The notes below the pieces were generated by a model, which ran no database searches, was not told where the DNA came from, and worked only from the letters and a program-made list of their open reading frames with translations. From JASHVB01 sp049522565 (GTDB lineage Bacteria; Pseudomonadota; Alphaproteobacteria; Acetobacterales; Acetobacteraceae): a stretch of 8,179 nt of DNA. Of the stretch, positions 1-6,809 are shown piece after piece (within the stretch, counting starts at the first letter, position 1; each line of letters opens with the position of its first letter). A program made the translations under genes and the position numbers. The stretch lies in the NCBI GenBank assembly GCA_049522565.1, contig JBEKNT010000316.1, forward strand, positions 1 to 8,179, in the 5' to 3' direction.

Positions 1-1
1 C

Positions 2-925
2 TTCCACGGCTGCCTGGGTGCGATCTTCGCGGCTGCGGTCGCGGCCGGGCACCTGCTGCGGCTGGATGCGGAACAACTGGCGCAGGCGATCGCCCTGTCG
101 GCGACCTCGATCGGCGGCTTGGCCACCGCGGCGGACACCAGCGTAGCGCGGGAGTATCACGCCGGCGTGGCGACGCTGCTCGGGGTCAACGCGGCGCTGA
201 CGGCGCAGCTTGGCTACCGCGCGGAAGCGCGCATCCTGGAAACGCCGAAGGGATTCTTCGAGGCGTTCGGCGGCGTCGATGGCGCCACCGCCGGCGCGGT
301 CGCGACGAAAGACCTCGGGGCAAGCTGGGACATCATGACGGACATGGCGGTCAAGCTGGTGCCCGGCGGGCATCCGCATCACGCCACCGCCGAGGCCGCC
401 GCCAACGCGGCACGGGATGGCAACATCGCCGCCGCGGAGGTCGCGAGCATCACCATCTCGCGTCCCGGAATGACTGCGCTGCATGGCCCGCTGCATCCGG
501 CCGGCCTGATCGACATGGCCCACAGCGTGGCCTATTTCGCCGCGGCCGGTGTAGCCGACCACAGGTTCTCCTGGGACCATGCCGGCGCGGCGAAGATCGC
601 CGATCCGGTCATCCACCGGCTGCTCGACCTGGTGCGCGTCGGCCCCCCGCCCACCGAGGACGCCGCGCGCTACCGCCAGGGCGCGACCGTGACCATTCGC
701 ACCCATGACGGGCGGGTCTCGACGAGCACTGTCTACGTGCCGAAGGGTGCCGCCGCGCTCGGGATCGCCTGGAACGACGTGGACGCCAAGTATCGCACCC
801 TGGTGCCGGCATCCGGTCTGCCGGCGCAGGCGATCGAGGCGAGCCTTGCCGTGATCCACGATTTCCGCCAGGTCACGGACGTGTCGGCGCTGACCGGCCT
901 GCTGCGTGCGGCGGGATCGAGCTGA
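2..925 (+). CDS. MmgE/PrpD family protein, C-terminal part (5' end outside window)
   Basis: The visible 307 residues match the later part of the MmgE/PrpD family (2-methylcitrate dehydratase, cis-aconitate decarboxylase and many uncharacterised paralogues), usually about 450 residues long. The reading frame is open from base 2. The 39 residues before the TTG at 119 are typical family sequence (FHGCLGAIFAAAVAAGHLL, then LDAEQLAQAIALSAT), so the TTG is not the start. Family landmarks in order are the helical-domain stretch REYHAGVATLLGVNAALTAQ, the GFFEAFGG motif, and VKLVPGGHPHHATAEAAANA, which corresponds to the family's K-x-x-P...H region before the small alpha/beta domain. That domain ends at the TGA at 923-925. 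PrpD itself dehydrates 2-methylcitrate, but this copy looks like a divergent paralogue and no prpB/prpC neighbour is visible, so the substrate cannot be named. It is probably a soluble cytoplasmic enzyme. Family assignment is confident; the specific reaction is unknown. Confidence 0.88.
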   Translation, partial: FHGCLGAIFAAAVAAGHLLRLDAEQLAQAIALSATSIGGLATAADTSVAREYHAGVATLLGVNAALTAQLGYRAEARILETPKGFFEAFGGVDGATAGAVATKDLGASWDIMTDMAVKLVPGGHPHHATAEAAANAARDGNIAAAEVASITISRPGMTALHGPLHPAGLIDMAHSVAYFAAAGVADHRFSWDHAGAAKIADPVIHRLLDLVRVGPPPTEDAARYRQGATVTIRTHDGRVSTSTVYVPKGAAALGIAWNDVDAKYRTLVPASGLPAQAIEASLAVIHDFRQVTDVSALTGLLRAAGSS

Positions 926-1159
926 GCCCGATGTCAGGGCGATCGCATTTGATGCGATGCGTGGGTGGCCTGGCTGCGCCGCGGTCACACATGATCCGGG
1001 GCCAGCCGCAACGCGAAGCATGCCCGTCGCGACATGGCGTTGCGTCTGATACCAGGTGCCAACAATGCTGACGTGCCCAGGCGGGCACCGGCGAGCCGGT
1101 CATTGCGAGGAGCGCAGCGTCAGACTTTCTGGCGCATGGCATGGCCCGACCCAAAACGA
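926..1159. other. Intergenic region after the MmgE/PrpD gene
   Basis: I see no convincing gene here; the open frames across it lack family resemblance or a ribosome binding site. It holds a 7-bp hairpin with a 3-base loop at 942-958 (ATCGCAT-TTG-ATGCGAT), 16 bases after the MmgE/PrpD stop. That hairpin could help end transcription but is not followed by a T run. It also holds an 8-bp inverted repeat (CGCAACGC at 1007-1014, GCGTTGCG at 1037-1044) and the dispersed-repeat fragment listed separately. Confidence 0.5.
1098..1119. repeat. Partial copy of a dispersed intergenic repeat (CATTGCGAGGAGCGCAGC type)
   Basis: The stretch reads GTCATTGCGAGGAGCGCAGC plus flanking bases. From general knowledge this is the left part of a palindromic repeat scattered between genes in many proteobacteria, whose reverse strand translates as the familiar 'SLLAMT' artefact. 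The expected second half (GACG...CAATCC) is missing and the sequence diverges after 1119, so this is probably a decayed or partial copy. It explains the spurious minus-strand open frame with an ALLAMTGSP string across this region. Confidence 0.5.
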
Positions 1160-1183
1160 CAGTGGCGCCCGAAGGCGCCACTG
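1150..1183 (-). terminator. Intrinsic terminator of the PEP-CTERM gene
   Basis: On the minus strand a perfect 10-bp stem CAGTGGCGCC/GGCGCCACTG closes a TTCG tetraloop (1160-1183) and is followed by TCGTTTTGGG. It begins 20 bases after the TGA of the PEP-CTERM gene. The stable UUCG-type loop, GC stem and short T run fit a Rho-independent terminator for that gene. In the opposite direction there is no T run. Confidence 0.75.
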
Positions 1184-1203
1184 GGCAGCGGCGTAAAAGC
1201 CGG

Positions 1204-1764
1204 TCAGACGTGCCTGCGGCGGGATCTCGAGAGGCCCAACAGACCGGCACCGAGCAGCGCAAGGCTCGCCGGTTCAGGCGCCGGAACAACCGAGACATCG
1301 TCAAGCGCGGTGTAGGACGGATTTTGTTGAAAGGTGAACGTGAGCACATCCGAACCGACGGCAGTCACATCGTAAGTGTATTCTGTCCAAGACGTCGGCG
1401 CCTGGAAGTTGGACTCGGAGAGCAGCACCGTCGAATCCCAGGAAACGGTGAACAGGTTGGGCGCGCCAGCCGAACTGGTGCCGATAAACCAGAATGACAG
1501 GGCATATGTGTCGCCCGACGTGGTGGCGAGGGTCTGTGACAGCGAACCTGGACTGCCTACTTCACCCAACTCGGCCGCGTAGGACCCGGAATGGGGAGCA
1601 TTCGGAGACGACCCGACATAAAGATCGCCGAGGTTCCCGCTTTCGGTCCATCCGGTGAAGGTCCCGGTTTCAAATCCGCCGTTGGTGACGAGGTCGGCCC
1701 GTGCCACTCCGGTTGCCGTGATCACCAATGAGGCTGCCAGGGCGACCGCCGTTACGCTCTTCAT
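1204..1764 (-). CDS. PEP-CTERM sorting-signal secreted protein
   Basis: A 186-residue exported protein. Residues 1-23 (MKSVTAVALAASLVITATGV...) are a Sec signal peptide ending at ARA. Residues 25-159 start LVTNGGFETGTFTGW and continue with HSGSYAAELG and GSLSQTLATTSGDTYALSFW, the pattern of a beta-sandwich, galactose-binding-like domain. The C-terminus VPAPEPASLALLGAGLLGL followed by SRSRRRHV is a textbook PEP-CTERM signal: PEP at 163-165, a short hydrophobic segment, then an Arg-rich tail. Exosortase cleaves such tails and the proteins end up at the surface or in matrix; no exosortase gene is in the window. Start choice is open. ATG 1764 has only a weak GGTGG 8 bases upstream, while GTG 1776 (adding VGID) sits 4 bases after AGGAAGG at 1781-1787. 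The gene diverges from the permease, has its own terminator, and probably uses the sigma-54 promoter upstream. The ligand and role of the domain are unknown. Confidence 0.9.
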   Translation of the reverse strand: MKSVTAVALAASLVITATGVARADLVTNGGFETGTFTGWTESGNLGDLYVGSSPNAPHSGSYAAELGEVGSPGSLSQTLATTSGDTYALSFWFIGTSSAGAPNLFTVSWDSTVLLSESNFQAPTSWTEYTYDVTAVGSDVLTFTFQQNPSYTALDDVSVVPAPEPASLALLGAGLLGLSRSRRRHV

Positions 1765-1859
1765 GTCGATACCCACCGCGCCTTCCTGGATACGATTACG
1801 CAATAATCATGCCCGTGACGAAATATCCGTGAAACCAATCCATTAATCAGCACCCCATC

Positions 1860-1876
1860 CGCAGACTCCATGCCAA
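1860..1876 (-). promoter_or_regulatory. Candidate sigma-54 (-24/-12) promoter for the PEP-CTERM gene
   Basis: The minus strand reads TTGGCATGGAGTCTGCG. Against the RpoN consensus YTGGCACGRNNNTTGCW it matches 11 of 14 defined positions. The invariant GG (1874-1873) and GC (1862-1861) are present with the required 10 bases between them. Transcription would start near 1849, giving a leader of roughly 70-85 bases. It is known that PEP-CTERM/exosortase genomes often carry the PrsK/PrsR two-component system, PrsR being a sigma-54 activator, so this promoter type fits the gene. No activator site was identified. Confidence 0.6.
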
Positions 1877-2118
1877 GTGTAAACTTTTCCGTCAGCCGCG
1901 TGTGGCCGGAGGCGATGGCGAAACCGCCGCCAAACCCGCGCTGACTGCCATCGGCGGTGACCCCGGCGACCAACCCGCCCGGGGGTGCCGACCGACCAGC
2001 CGTGGCGACGCGTTCCCCGACCTTCGTCACACAACCGCCACACGCTCCGGGCGTGACACCGCCCCGGCGACCGGGCTACAGGGCGCACACGCCCGCCCAT
2101 CATCCGCGCCGGAGCAGT
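1877..2118. other. Divergent intergenic region between the PEP-CTERM gene and the permease
   Basis: This is mostly GC-rich, low-information sequence. A TAAACT hexamer at 1880-1885 could be a -10 element for the permease strand, but no matching -35 is seen and the leader would be over 200 bases. The permease frame is open upstream to an ATG at 1957, but those 54 residues are Pro/Arg/Ala-rich and lack family similarity, so they are treated as untranslated. The permease ribosome binding site GGAG lies at 2111-2114. Confidence 0.4.
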
Positions 2119-3843
2119 ATGTCCGCCACGATCCATCCTGCGCTGGCTACGGGCCGGCGCTTGCCCAACGTGTGGGATGCCGTCGCCATCCTGTGCGTGT
2201 TCGGCGCGCTGGTCGGCGTCACCGAGGTGGCGCGCGGCACCTTCGCCCCGATCACGCCGGGCGCCGTCGAGGTCAGCCTAGACCCCATCTACCTGCCGGA
2301 ATACGCGGTGCGCACCACGCTGCGCATGTTCGCCGCGCTGGCGGCCTCGCTGCTGTTCACCTTCACCTACGGCACCGCCGCGGCCAAAAGCCGACGGGTC
2401 GGGCTGGTGCTGATACCGGTGCTGGACATCCTGCAATCGGTGCCGATCCTGGGGTTCCTGACGTTCACCGTGGTGTTCTTCATGCGGCTGTTCCCCGGCA
2501 AGGTGATGGGGCTGGAGCTGGCGGCGATTTTCGCGATCTTCACCAGCCAGGCCTGGAACATGGCGTTCAGCCTGTTCCAGTCGCTGCGCACCGTTCCCAG
2601 CGACCTGGCCGAGGCCGCCGACAGCTTCCGCCTCAGCGCCTGGCAGCGCTTCTGGCGGCTGGAGGTGCCGTTCGCCACGCCCGGCCTGGTGTGGAACACC
2701 ATGATGTCGATGTCCGGCGGCTGGTTCTTCGTCGTCGCGTCGGAGGCGGTGTCGGTCGGCGACAACACCTGGAAGCTGCCGGGCATCGGCTCCTATGTCG
2801 CGCTGGCGTTGGAGAAGCAGGACATCCGGGCGGTGGTGTGGGCGATCCTGGCGATGCTGGTGGTGATCCTGGCCTATGACCAGTTGCTGTTCCGTCCGCT
2901 GGTCGCCTGGTCGTCCAAGTTCCGCTTCGAGACGACGGCCTCCGCCACCACGACCGACCCGTGGGTGCTGCGCGTGGTGCGGCGCACGCGATGGCTGGCG
3001 GTGATGGGGCACGGCTTCGGCGACGCCGCGACGGCGTTGGGCGGGCTGCGGCTGTCGTTCGGCCGGGTGCCCCACGCTGCCATGGCGCGAGGGACCTCGC
3101 GCTTACTCGACGCGTTCTGGCTGGCGATGCTGTTCCTGGTGCTGGCGTGGGCCTTGGCGCGCATCGCCGGGTTCGTTGCCGGCGACCTCACCTGGTCCGA
3201 CGTCGGGACCGCGGTCTTGCTCGGGCTGTTCACGCTGACCCGGGTGGCAGTGCTGATCGCGCTGGCCAGCCTGGTCTGGGTGCCGATCGGTGTGTGGATC
3301 GGCCTGCGTCCCGTGTGGGCGCGGCGGGCACAGCCGGTGGCACAGTTCCTCGCCGCCTTCCCCGCCAACCTGCTGTTTCCGCCCTTCGTGCTGGGCATCG
3401 TGTATTTCCACCTGAGCGCCGATATCTGGCTGACGCCGCTGATGATCCTGGGAACGCAGTGGTACATCCTGTTCAACGTGATCGCCGGTGCTGCCGCCTT
3501 CCCCGGCGACCTGCGCGAGGTGGCGAGCAATTTCCGCGTGGGCGGATGGCTGTGGTGGCGCAAGGTGATCCTGCCGGGCATCTTCGCCTACTACGTGACC
3601 GGCGCGATCACCGCCTCGGGCGGTGCGTGGAACGCGTCGATCGTCGCCGAGGTGGCGTCCTGGGGCAACACGAAGCTCGTGGCGCACGGCCTGGGCGCCT
3701 ATATCGCGGAGGCCACGGAACAGGGCGACATGGCCCGCGTCGTGCTGGGCGTGGCGGTCATGTCCGGCTTCGTCGTGCTGTTCAACCGGCTGCTGTGGCG
3801 GCCGCTGTATGCTTACGCGCAGCGCCGGCTGACCTTGGCGTGA
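2119..3843 (+). CDS. Duplicated ABC transporter permease (NitT/TauT-like, two fused permease halves)
   Basis: A 574-residue polytopic inner-membrane protein made of two homologous permease units in one chain, as in the 'duplicated permease component' anion ABC transporters (COG4986 type). Half 1 (about 18-262) carries the EAA-loop region EAADSFRLSAWQRFWRLEVP at 165-184. Half 2 (about 333-562) carries LREVASNFRVGGWLWWRKVI at 465-484. These cytoplasmic loops dock on the ATPase. Each half ends with the same pattern (WKLPGIGSYVALALEKQDI at 218-236; TKLVAHGLGAYIAEATEQGDM at 518-538, then a closing helix and LFRPL or LWRPL). The linker at 265-330 is charged and probably cytoplasmic. ATG 2119 was chosen because GGAG lies 4 bases upstream and the family similarity begins just after. 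The length is normal for a fused permease. Partners (an ATPase with or without an AAA-associated domain, and a periplasmic binding protein) are absent from both sides. The substrate is unknown: nitrate, sulfonate or another anion are family-level possibilities only. Confidence 0.9.
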   Translation: MSATIHPALATGRRLPNVWDAVAILCVFGALVGVTEVARGTFAPITPGAVEVSLDPIYLPEYAVRTTLRMFAALAASLLFTFTYGTAAAKSRRVGLVLIPVLDILQSVPILGFLTFTVVFFMRLFPGKVMGLELAAIFAIFTSQAWNMAFSLFQSLRTVPSDLAEAADSFRLSAWQRFWRLEVPFATPGLVWNTMMSMSGGWFFVVASEAVSVGDNTWKLPGIGSYVALALEKQDIRAVVWAILAMLVVILAYDQLLFRPLVAWSSKFRFETTASATTTDPWVLRVVRRTRWLAVMGHGFGDAATALGGLRLSFGRVPHAAMARGTSRLLDAFWLAMLFLVLAWALARIAGFVAGDLTWSDVGTAVLLGLFTLTRVAVLIALASLVWVPIGVWIGLRPVWARRAQPVAQFLAAFPANLLFPPFVLGIVYFHLSADIWLTPLMILGTQWYILFNVIAGAAAFPGDLREVASNFRVGGWLWWRKVILPGIFAYYVTGAITASGGAWNASIVAEVASWGNTKLVAHGLGAYIAEATEQGDMARVVLGVAVMSGFVVLFNRLLWRPLYAYAQRRLTLA

Positions 3844-4304
3844 CGGGATGGAGCCTGGTGGAATGGCCGGGCGATCGCGTTCGGCCAGGCACGTCGGTCC
3901 GCGCGGCTGACGTGGAGGGACGCCACGCGATGACCGGAACACAGGGCGGCGCAAGGGTCGGATGCGGCGGTCCACGCCGGTCGATACCGCCAGTGTAGTG
4001 ACTCTGACGGATCAACTCCGTTGGCCGCCCCCTTGTGTCACGGCCGGCGAAGGCCGGCCGCCCACGACTTTGCTGCGTGCAACGAAGGAAAGTCGTGGGT
4101 GGCCGGCCTTCGCCGGCCGTGACACAACGGAAGCGGCCGCTGCCTGTCCTTGGGATCGAAGCGTCAGGATCAGAACACTGGTGCGCCTGTGGTGTCGAGG
4201 GCCACACAGACCGCGAGCGCAATCGCACACAACTTTGGTGGTGCTACCATAGCAGGCTCGCTCGGCAGCCCTCCCGCGAGGGATCGCCGGTCAGGAGGAA
4301 CCGG
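3844..4304. other. Convergent intergenic region downstream of the permease and of DUF2950
   Basis: I see no convincing gene here. The short open frames in it are translations of the big inverted repeat (strings such as KVVGGRPSPAVT) and lack ribosome binding sites. Besides that element there are two weak hairpins on the DUF2950 side: CCCTC/GAGGG at 4269-4282 and CCGGT/ACCGG at 4287-4304. Neither has a T run, so no clear intrinsic terminator for DUF2950 is visible. Confidence 0.5.
4023..4138. repeat. Long near-perfect inverted repeat (REP/BIME-like palindromic element)
   Basis: The arm 4033-4071 pairs with 4089-4127 over 39 bp. The only irregularity is G4060 opposite T4100, a G-U pair in RNA. 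The loop is 17 bases (4072-4088). Beyond a small internal loop a further 6 bp (GGCCGC at 4023-4028 with GCGGCC at 4133-4138) extends it. Each arm also folds alone: CGGCCGG at 4041-4047 pairs with CCGGCCG at 4054-4060 around CGAAGG. Two inverted hairpin units around a spacer, sitting between convergent genes, is the standard organisation of REP-derived BIME elements. Membership of a dispersed family is inferred, since only one copy is in the window. Confidence 0.8.
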
Positions 4305-5264
4305 TCACGGGTGGGTCGGTTCCCAGCTTTCGTCCGGGTCGTATGCGGTCATCCGCCGTGCGATGGTGTCGGTGGCCGGGCCGAGATTCTGCTGGAACAC
4401 GATCCCGGTCTGGTCGACGATGAAGGTCATGATCCCGGAATCGCCGTATTTCGCCGGGAAGGCGAGCATCGCGAAGCCGCCGGTCATATGGCCATTGACC
4501 ACATAGTCCTTGGCCCCGCCGGGCGCGCTCGGACCCTGCTGCTTCAATATCCTGAAAAAGTAGCCGTGATACGGCGTCCGCATCCCGGCGGCGTTGGTGC
4601 CATAGCCTTGGGCCTCGGCGCTCGCGACCAGCGGCCCGAAGGGGCTTTCATCCGCCCCGGCCGCCGCCGCCCAATAGAGCCCGTCATGAGCGCCGGCGGA
4701 GCTGTGCAGCCGTTGCGCGTATTCGCCCGCTCCGCCGCCTGACGCATGCTTCGCCGCGTATTCGCGCTGGGCCTCCACATAGGCGTGGCAGACCTCGATC
4801 GCGGTCAGTTCGTTGTGGCCGATGCGCCGGTCGAGGATTTCCTGTTCACCGGCCTTGGTGTCGAAACGCCAGGCGGAGCCGACTTTCACCAGCGGGATCG
4901 GGTAGGGGAAATCATCCTTGCCGAGGCCCAGCACCGCCTTGACGTCGCTTTGGTTCTCGATCTTGTGGTTGGCGCTGTATGCGGCAGCCAGCCACTGACT
5001 GGCGTCACGGTCGGCGACCGGGTCGCCGGAGCTGATCAGTTTTGCCCCGCCGGCGCCGAAGATCTTCATCAGCGCTGCCTGGTCCGCCTGGCTCCAAGCC
5101 GTGGCGAGAGCAGCGGCGGCCTGTTCTGGGGAGGCGAAGGTTTGCTGCGCCGGCCCGGCGGCGCGAACCGGGACAGTTGCCGACAATAACAGCACGCTGA
5201 GCCCGACTGCCGCAATGCCAGCCGGCTGCATCATCCGCCTGACGGCGCGATCGATCCGTCTCAT
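4305..5264 (-). CDS. DUF2950 family protein, exported
   Basis: A 319-residue protein of the DUF2950 family, whose function is unknown. A signal peptide covers about residues 1-36: basic MRRIDRAVRR, hydrophobic IAAVGLSVLLLSATV, then a likely cut near VRAA-GPA. The mature protein begins with QTFASPEQAAAALATAW, a helical segment resembling accumulated-solute or NTF2-like starts. The family core follows: RIGHNELTAIEVCHAYVEAQ at 147-166, YHGYFFRILKQQGPSAPGG at 232-250, and MTGGFAMLAFPAKYGDSGIM at 260-279. A single Cys (159) is seen. It probably acts in the periplasm or outer envelope. Its ATG (5262-5264) overlaps the TGA of the DUF3300 gene as ATGA, so translation is probably coupled and the two products probably work together; the pairing recurs in proteobacterial genomes as far as I know. 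The length is usual for the family. Family call is confident; role not known. Confidence 0.9.
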   Translation of the reverse strand: MRRIDRAVRRMMQPAGIAAVGLSVLLLSATVPVRAAGPAQQTFASPEQAAAALATAWSQADQAALMKIFGAGGAKLISSGDPVADRDASQWLAAAYSANHKIENQSDVKAVLGLGKDDFPYPIPLVKVGSAWRFDTKAGEQEILDRRIGHNELTAIEVCHAYVEAQREYAAKHASGGGAGEYAQRLHSSAGAHDGLYWAAAAGADESPFGPLVASAEAQGYGTNAAGMRTPYHGYFFRILKQQGPSAPGGAKDYVVNGHMTGGFAMLAFPAKYGDSGIMTFIVDQTGIVFQQNLGPATDTIARRMTAYDPDESWEPTHP

Positions 5265-6652
5265 TTGTGTTTCCCTCCGCCCCCTTTGCCTCCGCCTCCG
5301 CCCCCTTTGCCTCCGCCGGACGGCGCGGACCTGGCCGCTGCTCTGGGCGCAGACGCGCGGCTGGCCTGGCCGCGTTGTGCCTCGGCCCGAACTTGCGTGC
5401 CGCGCCCGACGGATTGCGTGACCGGCGGTGCCCGGCGCTCCGCGGCTGGCGCTCGCGGCGCCGCGGCGCGCTCGCTCTCTGCCCCAGCCGGCCTGCCGGC
5501 GGTGGCGCCGCGTCCGGCCTCCGCCGCAACCGGCCTGCCGCCGGTGGCACCGCGTTCGGCCTCCGCACCGGCCGGCCTGCCGGCGGTGGCACCGCGTTCG
5601 CCCTCCGCCGCACCCGGCCTGCCCGAGGTGGCGCCGCGTTCAGCCTCCCCCGCACCCGGCCTGCCCGAGGTGGCGCCGCGTTCGGCCTCCGCGGCAGCCG
5701 GCCCGCCTGCTCGGCCGGCACGTTCGCTTTCGGCCGCCGCCCCAGCGGGAAAGCCGCGGGCCGTTCGGTCGGCCGTTGCCGCGCCCTGGAAGCGAGCACG
5801 CACGGCCGGGTCCCGATACGGCACACCGCCGCGATGCGACGGGTCGTGCTGCCAGGCGCCCGAGCTGATTGCCGGACGATCACGATTCATCGCGTTGAAC
5901 CGGCCCCCGTCGATATTGATGCGGTGGCCGCGCCAGTCCCAACTGTCCCACCCCCAGAGTGCGCCGACGATACCGACATCGAACCAGCCGAAGCCGAACG
6001 GCCCGATCTCGACGCCCGGAAAATAGCCGGGAAAGTAATCGGGCGGATAATCCGGGTAGGCCCACGCGCCGTAGATGTCGTTTGGGTTATAGACCGGCAC
6101 GTAGACGCTGGTCGGATCGGTCGGCGCGATCACGCAGGCGCCGTCGACGGTCGACACCGCCATCTGCGTGGTCGATTGCAGTTTGCCGGCGGCCTCGGCC
6201 TGCTGGCGCAATCGCTGCACCGAGTCCATGACGCCGGCCTGCGACGCCAGGAACGCGTCGCCGAGTTGCTCGGTCCAAGTCAGGTTGCCGTCCATCATCT
6301 TCAGGACCTGCGGAAACGCGACCAGCGACTTGACGCTGGGGTCCCACGGCTGCTGCACCAGCGCCGCGGTCAGTTGGTCGCCCTTGAGCGCGGCGTTGGC
6401 CGGGTCCTTCACCCACCGGTCGGCTTGGACGATCTCGAGCGGGTAGGTCGCGGCGATCAGGATCTGCCCCAGCAGGTCGTCGGGATAGAGCGCGATCGGC
6501 GCGGTCAATTGATCGAGTTGTGCCGGGGTCAGCGGCGCCGCGCTTTGAGCGGGCGGCGGTGCGGACGGCGGCGGGTTCTGCGCCATCGCCAGCGAGCCGA
6601 GCGACATGATGGCCAAAATGCCCACCAGCGCGGCTAGCAAACCTCGCCTCAT
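5261..6652 (-). CDS. DUF3300 family protein with long repetitive Ala/Gly/Arg-rich tail
   Basis: A 463-residue exported protein. The signal peptide is residues 1-24 (MRRGLLAALVGILAIMSLGS, then LAMA-QN), followed by a Pro/Ala spacer. The DUF3300 domain runs from about 41 to 262. Its hallmarks are APIALYPDDLLGQILIAATY at 51-70, PLEIVQADRWVKDP at 71-84, QPWDPSVKSLVAFPQVL at 101-117, and an aromatic P/Y/G/W-rich end (YVPVYNPNDIYGAWAYP, FPGVEIGPFGFGWFD). From about 300 the protein becomes low-complexity: a 14-residue tandem repeat at about 319-388, then a basic Arg/Ala region and a GGGKGGGGGGKGGGGKHK-like end. The start ATG 6650-6652 is fixed by CCTCC on the plus strand at 6660-6664, a perfect GGAGG 7 bases upstream. 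It is the first gene of the operon with DUF2950, and a candidate FNR box lies about 160 bases upstream. The domain's function is unknown; the basic tail could bind an anionic partner such as nucleic acid or cell-wall polymer, which is speculation. Confidence 0.9.
   Translation of the reverse strand: MRRGLLAALVGILAIMSLGSLAMAQNPPPSAPPPAQSAAPLTPAQLDQLTAPIALYPDDLLGQILIAATYPLEIVQADRWVKDPANAALKGDQLTAALVQQPWDPSVKSLVAFPQVLKMMDGNLTWTEQLGDAFLASQAGVMDSVQRLRQQAEAAGKLQSTTQMAVSTVDGACVIAPTDPTSVYVPVYNPNDIYGAWAYPDYPPDYFPGYFPGVEIGPFGFGWFDVGIVGALWGWDSWDWRGHRINIDGGRFNAMNRDRPAISSGAWQHDPSHRGGVPYRDPAVRARFQGAATADRTARGFPAGAAAESERAGRAGGPAAAEAERGATSGRPGAGEAERGATSGRPGAAEGERGATAGRPAGAEAERGATGGRPVAAEAGRGATAGRPAGAESERAAAPRAPAAERRAPPVTQSVGRGTQVRAEAQRGQASRASAPRAAARSAPSGGGKGGGGGGKGGGGKHK
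5488..5739 (-). repeat. 42-bp tandem repeat inside the DUF3300 gene
   Basis: Five units of exactly 42 bp (starting at 5488, 5530, 5572, 5614 and 5656 on the plus strand) are followed by a degenerate sixth at 5698-5739. Each plus-strand unit opens CCGGCC[T/C]GCC and contains GGTGGC[G/A]CCGCGTTC. They encode 14-residue units of the form AEAERGATSGRPGA, adding flexible, basic, disordered sequence. Unit length is a multiple of 3, so copy changes keep the frame and the array is a likely site of length variation. Confidence 0.88.
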
Positions 6653-6809
6653 TTCCTCACCTCCGACTGGCCGGCGTGCCGTGCGGGTGTCGTGGGCAAC
6701 GCACGCTGCTGATCCCGTTTGGCTGCGATTGGCGGTTCACCGGGTCATGTCCTCGGCCCTCGCTGCCCGGAGCCGGACGACACTCTCGACAGTCGGCCGC
6801 GAAATCACA

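Noticed and set aside
119..121. TTG start for the MmgE/PrpD gene
   Set aside because: The same frame continues upstream to the window edge with conserved family sequence, so this is an internal codon.
942..958. Hairpin ATCGCAT/ATGCGAT as terminator of the MmgE/PrpD gene
   Set aside because: The stem is only 7 bp and no T run follows. It is noted in the intergenic entry but not called as a terminator.
1034..1349. Open frames around the end of the PEP-CTERM gene on both strands
   Set aside because: They overlap the terminator hairpin and the dispersed repeat (ALLAMT-type string) and lack ribosome binding sites.
1957..2118. Longer N-terminus for the permease from ATG 1957
   Set aside because: The 54 extra residues are Pro/Arg-rich with no membrane or family character. 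ATG 2119 has a GGAG site at the right distance.
3962..4252. Short open frames on both strands across 3962-4252
   Set aside because: They are translations of the inverted repeat and flanks, which is why both strands give similar peptides. There is no sign of real coding.
5267..6637. 456-residue plus-strand open frame antisense to DUF3300
   Set aside because: This is a stop-poor shadow caused by high GC. The minus strand has a signal peptide, the DUF3300 domain and a strong ribosome binding site.
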